Shown here piece after piece: positions 1-6,087 of a stretch of 8,165 nt of DNA. Made by a program: the position numbers and the translations under genes. The notes beneath the pieces are model-generated. The model worked only from the letters and a program-made list of their open reading frames with translations. It did no database searches and was not told the origin of the DNA. The DNA comes from Hyphomicrobiales bacterium. GTDB taxonomy: Bacteria > Pseudomonadota > Alphaproteobacteria > Rhizobiales > Aestuariivirgaceae. Position 1 is the stretch's first letter; each line of letters starts with the position of its first letter. The stretch spans positions 1 to 8,165 of the forward strand of contig JAIBJH010000109.1 of NCBI GenBank assembly GCA_020029455.1. Reading direction: 5' to 3'.

Positions 1-46
1 ACCCTGCCGAACTACAGGAGTTTAGCTTGCAACCTTAGATCCAAAA

Positions 47-361
47 TCAGGATGGCGAAGCGTAGCTGCTGCTCTTCGGCACAATCTTGGGCGGTTTTCC
101 TGGGTTCGGTCCTCCACCAGTCGACGTGCCCGTGGGCTTCCCACTACAAGCGCCATTCACCCAGTTAACAGTACATTCCTGAGCCAACCGAATGGCATCG
201 TCTTTGTACGGGCTGTCGGGAAATTGCTTGGCAAAGCGCTCCAGGACAAATTCATCCGCAGTTTGCACTGCCTTCGCAAAAGCCACAGCATCTGGTGTTA
301 CCAAACCGGTAAACACCACGCCTGCGCCAGCGAGAATTGCCAAGATTGATGTTCTGCTCAT
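47..361 (-). CDS. Small exported protein with one TPR-like helix pair and a Gly/Pro/Ser/Lys-rich tail (hypothetical)
   Basis: I do not recognise this as a named family. The 104-residue product begins with a classic signal peptide: Arg/Ser n-region, hydrophobic core at about residues 5-21, and an AVAFA site suggesting cleavage after Ala29. The mature part of about 75 residues has one helix-pair segment (about 34-62) with FAKQFPDSPYKDDAIRLA, the pattern seen in periplasmic TPR/YbgF/BamD-like repeats. Cys63 and Cys72 could form a disulfide in the periplasm. The last 30 residues are Gly/Pro/Ser/Lys rich and probably disordered. I chose the ATG at 361 rather than the longer frame reaching 532 because an AGGAG lies six bases upstream and the signal peptide starts exactly there. 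It diverges from the glycosyltransferase gene, so a role in surface polysaccharide is only an inference from position. A single repeat is too short to act as a normal TPR scaffold alone. Confidence 0.72.
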   Translation of the reverse strand: MSRTSILAILAGAGVVFTGLVTPDAVAFAKAVQTADEFVLERFAKQFPDSPYKDDAIRLAQECTVNWVNGACSGKPTGTSTGGGPNPGKPPKIVPKSSSYASPS

Positions 362-367
362 TTTAGA

Positions 368-372
368 CTCCT
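368..372 (-). promoter_or_regulatory. Ribosome binding site of the small exported protein
   Basis: The plus strand reads CTCCT, so the minus strand carries AGGAG six bases before the ATG at 361. It supports the short start, which exposes the signal peptide, over the upstream in-frame ATG at 532, which would overlap the divergent gene. Confidence 0.7.
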
Positions 373-385
373 GCCCCTCTGTCAA

Positions 386-415
386 ACAATAGTCTCCGCA
401 ACCCAAGACAATCAA
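386..415 (-). promoter_or_regulatory. Possible sigma70-type promoter for the small exported protein
   Basis: On the minus strand a TTGATT (-35-like, 410-415) and a TATTGT (-10-like, 386-391) are separated by 18 bases and lie shortly upstream of the AGGAG and ATG at 361. The match is moderate and spacing acceptable. This is pattern reading only. No equally good promoter was seen for the divergent glycosyltransferase in the same 131-base gap. Confidence 0.3.
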
Positions 416-492
416 GGCAATTCTGGCTGGATTTCCCCATAAAAAGTTGCGAGGGTTCATCCAGTGCAGTCCACTCAGAACCCCCACTTGCC

Positions 493-1527
493 ATGTCGAA
501 CTCACCTGCGGCAGCCGAAAATCAGCTTCCACCCAAGATTGACGACACTCACCTCACAATCATCGTCACTCACTTCAACTACTCTGACGTCATCGGCAAG
601 GCGCTGCGCAGCGTCGTAAATCAAACTCACCGGAATTTTGAGTGCCTGGTGGTCGATGATCATTCTGAACCGGATCATCGAAAACGGCTTAGGGCCGAGG
701 TTTCTGCATTGGCGGACCCGCGCATCCGGATTCTCGAACTACCCGAGAACAGAGGGCAGACGAACGCAGTCTTCAGAGGTCTGGAGCAGACCTCAGGTGA
801 ATTCGTGTCACTCCTGGATCCAGATGATCTCTATGCGCCGGAGTTCTTGGAAAAGATGCTGAAGTGCCATTTGAATCCCATCACTTATGCTGCAGTGGCC
901 GCATGCGAAATGGGTTTGTTCCGTGTGAACGGTCCCAGGTTGACTCAGACATACTTGGGATTCAAATCGGACTGCATCAAATCTGGCACTTTGGCTCGCG
1001 CTGAAGCCTCACTGGCCGATTTCGGTTTCAGCGCCTATCACCCTCCCGATACGACGGGATGGCTTTGGTGCACAACCTCTTCCTTGATGTTCCGCCGGGA
1101 CGCATTGTTGCCGCTGCAACGCAAGACATTCATCCCGGAACTGAAGATATGTGCTGACACGTACTGTGTTATTGGGGCTCACATGCTTGGTGGCACGCTA
1201 TTTATTGATGAAGTGCTATCTTGGCGCGGCATACACGCACGCAACGCGGTCGAAGTTCCGTGGTTGGTATCAAGGGAACAACAACGGCACCGGGCCGAAT
1301 TTATTGATGACTCGAAAAAAATCAGGCGTTTTGTCGCTCAAACCATGATTGACAATGGTTCTTTCTTCCAACTCCGCGAGGAAATGCTTGTTGCCACGCT
1401 TTCGAAAAACTTTGCTCTGGGAGAATTGAAGCAACTGCTGGCCAAACAACCTGCACTGCTGCGCCTGCTCAAGCGCAACAGCAAAAAGAGAAAACGGCTG
1501 GTACCGAAACGTGTTGCACGCAAATAG
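493..1527 (+). CDS. Family 2 (GT-A fold) glycosyltransferase
   Basis: This is a 344-residue cytoplasmic inverting glycosyltransferase that should move a sugar from a nucleotide donor onto a glycan acceptor. The GT2 core runs from about residue 20 to 235. It opens with the strand LTIIVTHFNYSDVIGKALRS, then VVDDHS (Asp55-Asp56) for uridine binding, and LLDPDD (Asp109, Asp111, Asp112) as the DXD-like metal and donor site. A later TTSSLMFRRDALLPL segment matches the acceptor-side part of this family. There is no transmembrane segment, so it is not a polymerising synthase. The C-terminus (about 324-344) is strongly basic (RNSKKRKRLVPKRVARK), which could hold it at the inner membrane. The ATG at 493 is the first start in frame but has no good Shine-Dalgarno. 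Downstream are genes for making UDP-glucuronate and UDP-xylose, so either could be its donor (inferred). Acceptor and linkage cannot be read. Confidence 0.9.
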   Translation: MSNSPAAAENQLPPKIDDTHLTIIVTHFNYSDVIGKALRSVVNQTHRNFECLVVDDHSEPDHRKRLRAEVSALADPRIRILELPENRGQTNAVFRGLEQTSGEFVSLLDPDDLYAPEFLEKMLKCHLNPITYAAVAACEMGLFRVNGPRLTQTYLGFKSDCIKSGTLARAEASLADFGFSAYHPPDTTGWLWCTTSSLMFRRDALLPLQRKTFIPELKICADTYCVIGAHMLGGTLFIDEVLSWRGIHARNAVEVPWLVSREQQRHRAEFIDDSKKIRRFVAQTMIDNGSFFQLREEMLVATLSKNFALGELKQLLAKQPALLRLLKRNSKKRKRLVPKRVARK

Positions 1528-1582
1528 TATGCTCGCAACCAGTAAACTATTCAGGTTTGTCAACGTGGTCCTGAGCCTGGCT

Positions 1583-1588
1583 GGAGAG
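1583..1588 (+). promoter_or_regulatory. Ribosome binding site deciding the GTG start of the UDP-xylose synthase
   Basis: GGAGAG ends seven bases before the GTG at 1596. The GTG at 1588, which is in another frame, overlaps this site and would give an unrelated short product, so 1596 is the better start. Confidence 0.6.
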
Positions 1589-1595
1589 TGAAAAC

Positions 1596-2570
1596 GTGCC
1601 TGGGAATTTTAGCTTCATTGCGGGGCAGAAGGTCATGGTCGCCGGTGGCGCAGGCTTCCTGGGTTCCCATCTTGTCGACAAGCTGCTGCAAGCCGACTGT
1701 CAAGTTACAGCACTTGATAATCTGCAAACAGGATCGCTTTCAAACTTGTCGCACCTCAACAGCCATCCAAATTTTATCTTCAGCACCCACGACATCATAG
1801 AACCATTTGACTCGCAGTTTGACCTTATATTCAACCTTGCTTGCCCCGCTTCTCCCCCGCACTACCAGTCAGATCCAATAAGGACGATGAAAACCTCCGT
1901 CATCGGCACTTTGAATTTGCTCGAACTCGCTAAGAGGAACCACGCAACAATGGTGCATGCATCCACGAGCGAAATCTACGGCGATCCTCTGCAGCACCCG
2001 CAAAAGGAAGACTATTGGGGAAACGTCAATCCGCTCGGCCCACGAGCCTGCTATGACGAAGGCAAGAGAGCGGCAGAAACGCTCTGTTCGGATTTCAGGC
2101 GTATGGGGCAAACCGATGTGAAGGTCGCACGCATCTTCAATACCTATGGCCCACGCATGGACGCGAAGGATGGCCGTGTCGTTTCGAACTTCATCGTTCA
2201 GTGTCTGCAGAATGCGCCCTTGACGGTCTATGGCGACGGGAAACAAACAAGGTCGTTTTGCTATGTCGATGATCTTATCGAGGGCCTGGTGCTGCTTGCC
2301 CAAACTCCTCTCTCGGAAGGTGGGCCAATCAATCTTGGCAATCCAAATGAGTTCAATATCTTGGAGCTTGTCGAGGTCGTCAGGCGATTGACTGGTTCGA
2401 GCTCAGAAGCTGTATTCGAGGCTCTTCCCCAGGATGACCCGCGCCAGAGAAGGCCGGACATTGCAAAGGCAAAGCAGGTTTTGGGATGGACACCCCAAAC
2501 AACCATCGAGGACGGCATAGCGAAAACAATTCGGTACTTCCGGCAAGTGTTGAGCCAGGGCGAACCATGA
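1596..2570 (+). CDS. uxs: UDP-glucuronate decarboxylase (UDP-xylose synthase), extended SDR family
   Basis: The enzyme decarboxylates UDP-glucuronate to UDP-xylose via an NAD-bound 4-keto intermediate, in the cytoplasm. At 324 residues it has normal length for a bacterial UXS without the N-terminal membrane anchor of animal forms. The Rossmann glycine motif GGAGFLG is at 17-23. The TSE catalytic segment is at 124-126 and the YxxxK pair at Tyr153 and Lys157. UXS-specific stretches include NLACPASPPHYQSDPI, EDYWGNVNPLGPRACYDEGK and FNTYGPRMDAKDGRVVSNFI. The QDDPRQRRPDI motif (279-289) carries arginines typical of decarboxylases. These signatures separate it from UDP-glucose 4-epimerase and dTDP-glucose dehydratase. 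The start is GTG with GGAGAG seven bases upstream; no internal ATG keeps the first beta strand intact. It lies 68 bases after the glycosyltransferase and 31 bases before ugd, which makes its substrate, suggesting one transcript. Confidence 0.93.
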   Translation: MPGNFSFIAGQKVMVAGGAGFLGSHLVDKLLQADCQVTALDNLQTGSLSNLSHLNSHPNFIFSTHDIIEPFDSQFDLIFNLACPASPPHYQSDPIRTMKTSVIGTLNLLELAKRNHATMVHASTSEIYGDPLQHPQKEDYWGNVNPLGPRACYDEGKRAAETLCSDFRRMGQTDVKVARIFNTYGPRMDAKDGRVVSNFIVQCLQNAPLTVYGDGKQTRSFCYVDDLIEGLVLLAQTPLSEGGPINLGNPNEFNILELVEVVRRLTGSSSEAVFEALPQDDPRQRRPDIAKAKQVLGWTPQTTIEDGIAKTIRYFRQVLSQGEP

Positions 2571-2601
2571 TCACACTCCCGAAAACAGGATTGGACACCC
2601 G

Positions 2602-3930
2602 ATGAAGGTCGCGGTTGTCGGTGCTGGATATGTTGGGCTCGTCAGTGCCGTGTGCCTGGCGAAAATCGGCCACGACGTGCTTTGCGTGGATCGCGATTCT
2701 TCAAAAGTTTCCACCCTGCGGAACGGAACAGTGCCCTTCTTCGAACCACAACTTGAAAACCTTCTGCAAGATGAAGTGAAAGCCAAGAGGCTCGCCTTCG
2801 ATACGGATACAACGGAAGCGACGAGAGCCAGCAATGTGGTCATAATCGCCGTGGGCACGCCTTCAAATGGCGAGGACGCATCTCACAACTTGTCATTTAT
2901 TGACATGGCTGTTGAGGACATCGCCCCGGGCATCAACAGCTTCAAGGTCATCGTCGTCAAATCCACGGTTCCGGCAGGCACAACCCGCAGGTTGGCCGCC
3001 TCCGTGCGGCGCTTGGAGCCCGCGGCAGATTTCGAGATCGCTTCAAATCCCGAATTTCTACGGGAGGGATCGGCGATATTTGACTTCATGAATCCGGACC
3101 GGATTGTAATTGGAACGGAAACGCCCCGCGCTCATGCCGCCCTGGACGAGCTGTACCACTATTTCTCAGAGCGGAATTGCGCATTCGTACGCACGGGGCT
3201 TGAGAGCGCAGAGCTCGCAAAGCTGGCCTCCAATGGTATGTTGGCAGCAAGAATCGCCTTTATCAACGAACTTGCCGAGCTTTGTGAAACCGTAGGAGCC
3301 AACATCCAGGATGTCGCCCGCAGCATGGGACTGGATGAGCGCATTGGGCCAAGGTTTCTCAACGCCGGACCAGGGTTTGGTGGATCATGTTTCCCAAAAG
3401 ACACAAAAGCACTTGTTGCCCTTGGAAAGGAAAACAAGGTTCCGATGAGATTGGCGGAAGCTGTCGTTGAAAGCAACGAACGCACCAAACTGCGCATGGT
3501 CCAGAAGATTGAGTTGGTGGCAGGCGGCAGTCTCGGCGGGATGAGGATCGCCGTATTTGGCGTTACCTTCAAGCCAGATACCGATGACATGCGGGACGCG
3601 CCTTCCATTCCGATATTGTCGCGCTTGCTTGAAAACGGTGCGATCTTGAGGATTGTTGATCCACAAGGACAAAAGAAGGGCAAAGCCCATTTCCCGAATG
3701 CCCTTTGGTTTGATGATCCCTACGCGGCGGCGGCCGGCACAGACCTCATCATAGTACTCACCGAATGGACTCTGTTTCGGACACTCGATCTGCCCGCTCT
3801 CGCCCAGTCAATGAACGAGCCCCGCATTGCCGACTTGCGGAATATCTACAATCCAGAGGCACTCCGGAAAGCGGGATTTGCTGCCGTTTCGCAGGTCGGC
3901 ATCGCCAATCGCGATGCAGGTTTACAGTGA
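2602..3930 (+). CDS. ugd: UDP-glucose 6-dehydrogenase
   Basis: It oxidises UDP-glucose to UDP-glucuronate with two NAD+, in the cytoplasm; rhizobial homologues are often called rkpK. The 442-residue product has all three family domains. The N-terminal NAD domain has GAGYVGL at 7-13. The signature SNPEFLREGSA lies at 148-158 with Glu151 and Glu155. The central helical region carries Lys207 and Asn211 in AKLASNG. The catalytic cysteine is Cys263 in GFGGSCFPKD, which forms the thioester intermediate. The C-terminal domain has GVTFKPDTDDMRDAPS, typical of UGD and GDP-mannose dehydrogenase; length and the NPEFLREG form favour UGD. ATG at 2602 is used, with AGGA 11 bases upstream, a slightly long spacing. 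It directly follows the UDP-glucuronate decarboxylase gene, so the pair gives a two-step route to UDP-xylose. Confidence 0.95.
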   Translation: MKVAVVGAGYVGLVSAVCLAKIGHDVLCVDRDSSKVSTLRNGTVPFFEPQLENLLQDEVKAKRLAFDTDTTEATRASNVVIIAVGTPSNGEDASHNLSFIDMAVEDIAPGINSFKVIVVKSTVPAGTTRRLAASVRRLEPAADFEIASNPEFLREGSAIFDFMNPDRIVIGTETPRAHAALDELYHYFSERNCAFVRTGLESAELAKLASNGMLAARIAFINELAELCETVGANIQDVARSMGLDERIGPRFLNAGPGFGGSCFPKDTKALVALGKENKVPMRLAEAVVESNERTKLRMVQKIELVAGGSLGGMRIAVFGVTFKPDTDDMRDAPSIPILSRLLENGAILRIVDPQGQKKGKAHFPNALWFDDPYAAAAGTDLIIVLTEWTLFRTLDLPALAQSMNEPRIADLRNIYNPEALRKAGFAAVSQVGIANRDAGLQ

Positions 3931-4025
3931 CATATGTTTCCGGGGCGTTCCGGACTGTCCATTCGCAAAACAGTCTTCCCGGTCGCTGGGCGCTGCTCTA
4001 GTGTGGAAAACAGGATCATCCGAAT
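3931..4025 (+). other. Short intergenic gap with a weak inverted repeat; compositional boundary
   Basis: These 95 bases separate ugd from the MoaD-like gene. They contain a perfect six-base inverted repeat, GACTGT (3953-3958) and ACAGTC (3970-3975), around an 11-base loop. TTCCGG occurs twice, ten bases apart (3938 and 3948). The stem is short and lacks a T-run, so it is a poor intrinsic terminator. The gap roughly marks where AT-richer sequence on the left gives way to GC-richer sequence on the right. No convincing promoter was seen. Confidence 0.3.
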
Positions 4026-4280
4026 TTGCCCGACACACACACCATACACCTCTGGGGAGCACTTCGTCCGCTAGTCGGTGGCAGTGAAACCGTGAACGTC
4101 AGCGCTTCGACCATCCGCGAACTGTTCCGGGTGCTGAGCGAGCGCTATCCCGGTATGGAATTGCACATCAAGCGCGGCGTTGCAGTTTCCATTGACGGAA
4201 AGATCTACCGGGACCAGTGGGATACGCCCTTGCCAAAAGACGCCGAAATCTACCTCCTGCCCCGCGTTCCCGGCGGCTGA
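4026..4280 (+). CDS. MoaD/ThiS-family ubiquitin-fold sulfur carrier-like protein
   Basis: This 84-residue protein has the beta-grasp pattern of MoaD, ThiS and Urm1. A first strand (about 5-10, TIHLWG) leads into LRPLVGGSETVNVSASTIRELFRVLSERYPGM, the typical MoaD strand-helix layout. VAVSIDGKIYRDQWDTPLPKDAEIYLLPRV follows, matching the region where MoaD has a negated loop and a final strand. The C-terminal Gly83-Gly84 is the end that E1-like enzymes adenylate and thiolate. The TTG at 4026 is the first in-frame start after a stop at 3999 and has AGGA ten bases upstream; the next option, GTG at 4092, would remove the first strand. No MoeB/ThiF, MoaE or thiazole gene is visible nearby. It sits 72 bases upstream of a membrane-bound glutamate-synthase-like protein in the same direction. 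Its partner and pathway are therefore unknown; general molybdopterin or thiamine synthesis is possible but not supported by context. Confidence 0.78.
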   Translation: MPDTHTIHLWGALRPLVGGSETVNVSASTIRELFRVLSERYPGMELHIKRGVAVSIDGKIYRDQWDTPLPKDAEIYLLPRVPGG

Positions 4281-4339
4281 TCTAAGCCCCCTTGTCATCA
4301 TTCCGTTTTGGCGCAAGGTTTATTGAGTAGGCCAGCTCC

Positions 4340-4344
4340 GGAGG
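4340..4344 (+). promoter_or_regulatory. Strong ribosome binding site setting the start of the glutamate-synthase-like gene
   Basis: GGAGG, followed by GAG, lies eight bases before the ATG at 4353. The longer in-frame TTG start at 4308 has no comparable site, and its extra 15 residues show no family feature. This favours 4353. Confidence 0.75.
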
Positions 4345-4352
4345 GAGCCGCG

Positions 4353-5975
4353 ATGGGACGCATATTTGAAGCCCGCATTCTGCCGCTCACACTTGCGGTT
4401 GCAGCCACCTTGCTATTCGGGGTGGCGATGGTCTTGTTGCCGCGCTGGTTCAACTTTCTCTGGGAACCCTTCCTGATCGCTGCGGCGCTCTCGGTCTGGG
4501 GCATCCACGACCTGATCCAGACCCGCCATGCCATCCTCCGCAACTATCCGATCCTCGGTCATATCCGTTTCATGCTGGAGAAAGTGCGGCCCGAAATCCG
4601 CCAGTATTTCTTCGAGGCCGACACCGATGGCCGCCCATTCCCCCGCGAGCGGCGGGCCATCGTCTATCAGCGCGCCAAGCGCCAACTCGACAAGAAGCCC
4701 TTCGGCACGCAAGGCGATGTCTATACCGAGGGCCATGAATGGATGCTGCATTCCATGTCGCCCGTCGACGTGCCGAACGAGCTGTTCCGCACCACCATCG
4801 GTGGTCCCGCCTGCAAGCAGCCCTACTCGGCATCAGTCTTCAATATCTCCGCCATGAGCTATGGCGCGCTCTCCGCCAATGCCATCCGCTCCCTGAACCG
4901 GGGAGCAAAGCTTGGCAATTTCGCCCATGACACGGGTGAAGGATCGGTCAGCCCCTATCACAAGGAGGGCGGCGGCGATCTCATCTGGGAAATCGGTTCC
5001 GGCTATTTCGGCTGCCGCAATCTCGACGGCACATTTTCCGACGAAAAATTTGTCGGGAGTGCATCTGATCCCCAGGTCAAGATGATTGAAGTCAAGCTGA
5101 GCCAGGGCGCAAAGCCGGGCCATGGCGGCGTACTTCCCGCAGCCAAGGTGACGGAGGAGATCTCGAAAATCCGCGGCGTGGAGATGGGCAAGGAATGCAT
5201 CTCACCCGCCCGCCATTCGGCTTTCTCCTCACCATTGGAAATGATGCAGTTCATCGGCAAGCTGCAGAAACTTTCGGGCGGCAAGCCCGTGGGCTTCAAG
5301 CTCTGCATCGGCCACAGGTCGGAATTCCTCGGCACAGTAAAGGCCATGCTGGAGACGGGGATCACTCCGGACTTCATCGTCGTCGATGGCAAGGAGGGTG
5401 GCACCGGTGCCGCCCCCGCCGAATTCATCGACAATCTCGGCATGCCGCTGCGCGATGGCCTCTCATTTGTTCATGCCTCGCTTGTGGGCACGGGACTACG
5501 CGACAAGATCAAGCTGGGCTGCGCCGGAAAAATCATCACCGGCTTTGATATGGCACGGGCCCATGCGCTCGGCGCCGATTGGTGCAATGCGGCGAGAGGC
5601 TTCATGTTTGCCGTGGGCTGCATCCAGGCCCAGACCTGCCACACGGGCAAATGCCCTACCGGCGTCACTACCCAGGACCCCTTCCGCCAGCGCGCCATTG
5701 TGGTCACCGACAAGGCTGAGCGGGTCGCCAATTTCCACCGCGAAACAGTGAAATCGCTGGCCGAAATGCTGGCTGCCGCCGGAATGACCTCACCCTACCA
5801 TCTGAAGCCCCAGCACATCCTGCGGCGGGTTGGCGATGGCCGGATATTCACACTTGCAGACCAGTACCCCATCATGGAGCCGGGAGGATTGCTGGCAAAC
5901 AACGCCCCTGCCGCCATCCTTGCCGCCTGGAACCGCGCCACGCCCAAGGCCTTCTGGTCGCCCGGCACTACGTGA
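4353..5975 (+). CDS. Membrane-anchored FMN-binding glutamate synthase-related protein
   Basis: This 540-residue protein carries the FMN/iron-sulfur TIM-barrel of glutamate synthase large subunits, but not their N-terminal amidotransferase or C-terminal GXGXG domain. Two hydrophobic helices (about 9-30 and 36-56) should anchor it in the inner membrane. The barrel spans roughly 130-510, with NISAMSYGALS (164-174), HDTGEGSVSPYH, GAKPGHGGVLP (252-262) and VVDGKEGGTGAAP (343-355), which hold FMN and the 2-oxoglutarate/iminoglutarate site in GltB. The cysteines Cys423, Cys429 and Cys434 follow the C-x5-C-x4-C spacing of the GltB 3Fe-4S cluster. It is similar to the stand-alone family that includes B. 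subtilis YerD. Without a glutaminase it cannot draw ammonia from glutamine itself; the real substrate is unknown and it may be another FMN oxidoreductase. ATG 4353 is chosen for its strong GGAGG. It follows the MoaD-like gene, perhaps cotranscribed, and ends just before a RIME-like element. Confidence 0.9.
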   Translation: MGRIFEARILPLTLAVAATLLFGVAMVLLPRWFNFLWEPFLIAAALSVWGIHDLIQTRHAILRNYPILGHIRFMLEKVRPEIRQYFFEADTDGRPFPRERRAIVYQRAKRQLDKKPFGTQGDVYTEGHEWMLHSMSPVDVPNELFRTTIGGPACKQPYSASVFNISAMSYGALSANAIRSLNRGAKLGNFAHDTGEGSVSPYHKEGGGDLIWEIGSGYFGCRNLDGTFSDEKFVGSASDPQVKMIEVKLSQGAKPGHGGVLPAAKVTEEISKIRGVEMGKECISPARHSAFSSPLEMMQFIGKLQKLSGGKPVGFKLCIGHRSEFLGTVKAMLETGITPDFIVVDGKEGGTGAAPAEFIDNLGMPLRDGLSFVHASLVGTGLRDKIKLGCAGKIITGFDMARAHALGADWCNAARGFMFAVGCIQAQTCHTGKCPTGVTTQDPFRQRAIVVTDKAERVANFHRETVKSLAEMLAAAGMTSPYHLKPQHILRRVGDGRIFTLADQYPIMEPGGLLANNAPAAILAAWNRATPKAFWSPGTT

Positions 5976-5977
5976 TA

Positions 5978-6024
5978 GAGCAAATTCCGGCCAAGTTGCA
6001 GACTTGGCCGATAAGAATTTGCTC
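5978..6024. terminator. Hairpin 1 of the RIME-like element, possible two-way terminator or 3' protector
   Basis: The outer arm GAGCAAATTC (5978-5987) pairs with GAATTTGCTC (6015-6024), and the inner arm CGGCCAAGT (5988-5996) pairs with ACTTGGCCG (6002-6010), leaving a five-base loop. ATAA (6011-6014) bulges out. All 19 pairs are Watson-Crick. There is no T-run after the stem on either strand, so it is not a textbook intrinsic terminator; mRNA 3' end protection is equally possible. Confidence 0.4.
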
Positions 6025-6039
6025 CAACATATCAATTTG

Positions 6040-6087
6040 GCGCGAATTCTTTTCGACCGCGTGATTCCACGCGGTCGGAAAGCGCGC
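6040..6087. terminator. Hairpin 2 of the RIME-like element, possible two-way terminator or 3' protector
   Basis: GCGCG (6040-6044) pairs with CGCGC (6083-6087). CTTTTCGACCGCGTG (6049-6063) pairs with CACGCGGTCGGAAAG (6068-6082), with one T-G pair and an ATTC loop. AATT (6045-6048) bulges. The stem touches the stop codon of the minus-strand RidA-like gene. It lacks a clear trailing T-run, so a terminator role is inferred from position between convergent genes. Confidence 0.4.

Noticed and set aside
47..532. Longer 161-residue version of the small exported protein
   Set aside because: The extra 57 residues overlap the divergent glycosyltransferase start, and they hide a good signal peptide with its own AGGAG at the internal ATG (361).
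3953..3975. Inverted repeat after ugd as an intrinsic terminator
   Set aside because: The stem is only six base pairs with an 11-base loop and no following T-run, so it is noted only as a weak repeat.
4292..4324. Promoter between the MoaD-like gene and the glutamate-synthase-like gene
   Set aside because: TTGTCA and TTTATT are 21 bases apart, too far for a normal sigma70 promoter.
4308..4352. TTG-initiated N-terminal extension of the glutamate-synthase-like protein
   Set aside because: No ribosome site precedes the TTG, while GGAGG lies eight bases before ATG 4353, and the extension shows no recognisable feature.
5978..6087. CRISPR repeat units or a transposon end pair
   Set aside because: The two palindromes differ from one another in sequence, there are no regularly spaced identical repeats, no target duplication is evident, and there is no transposase gene.
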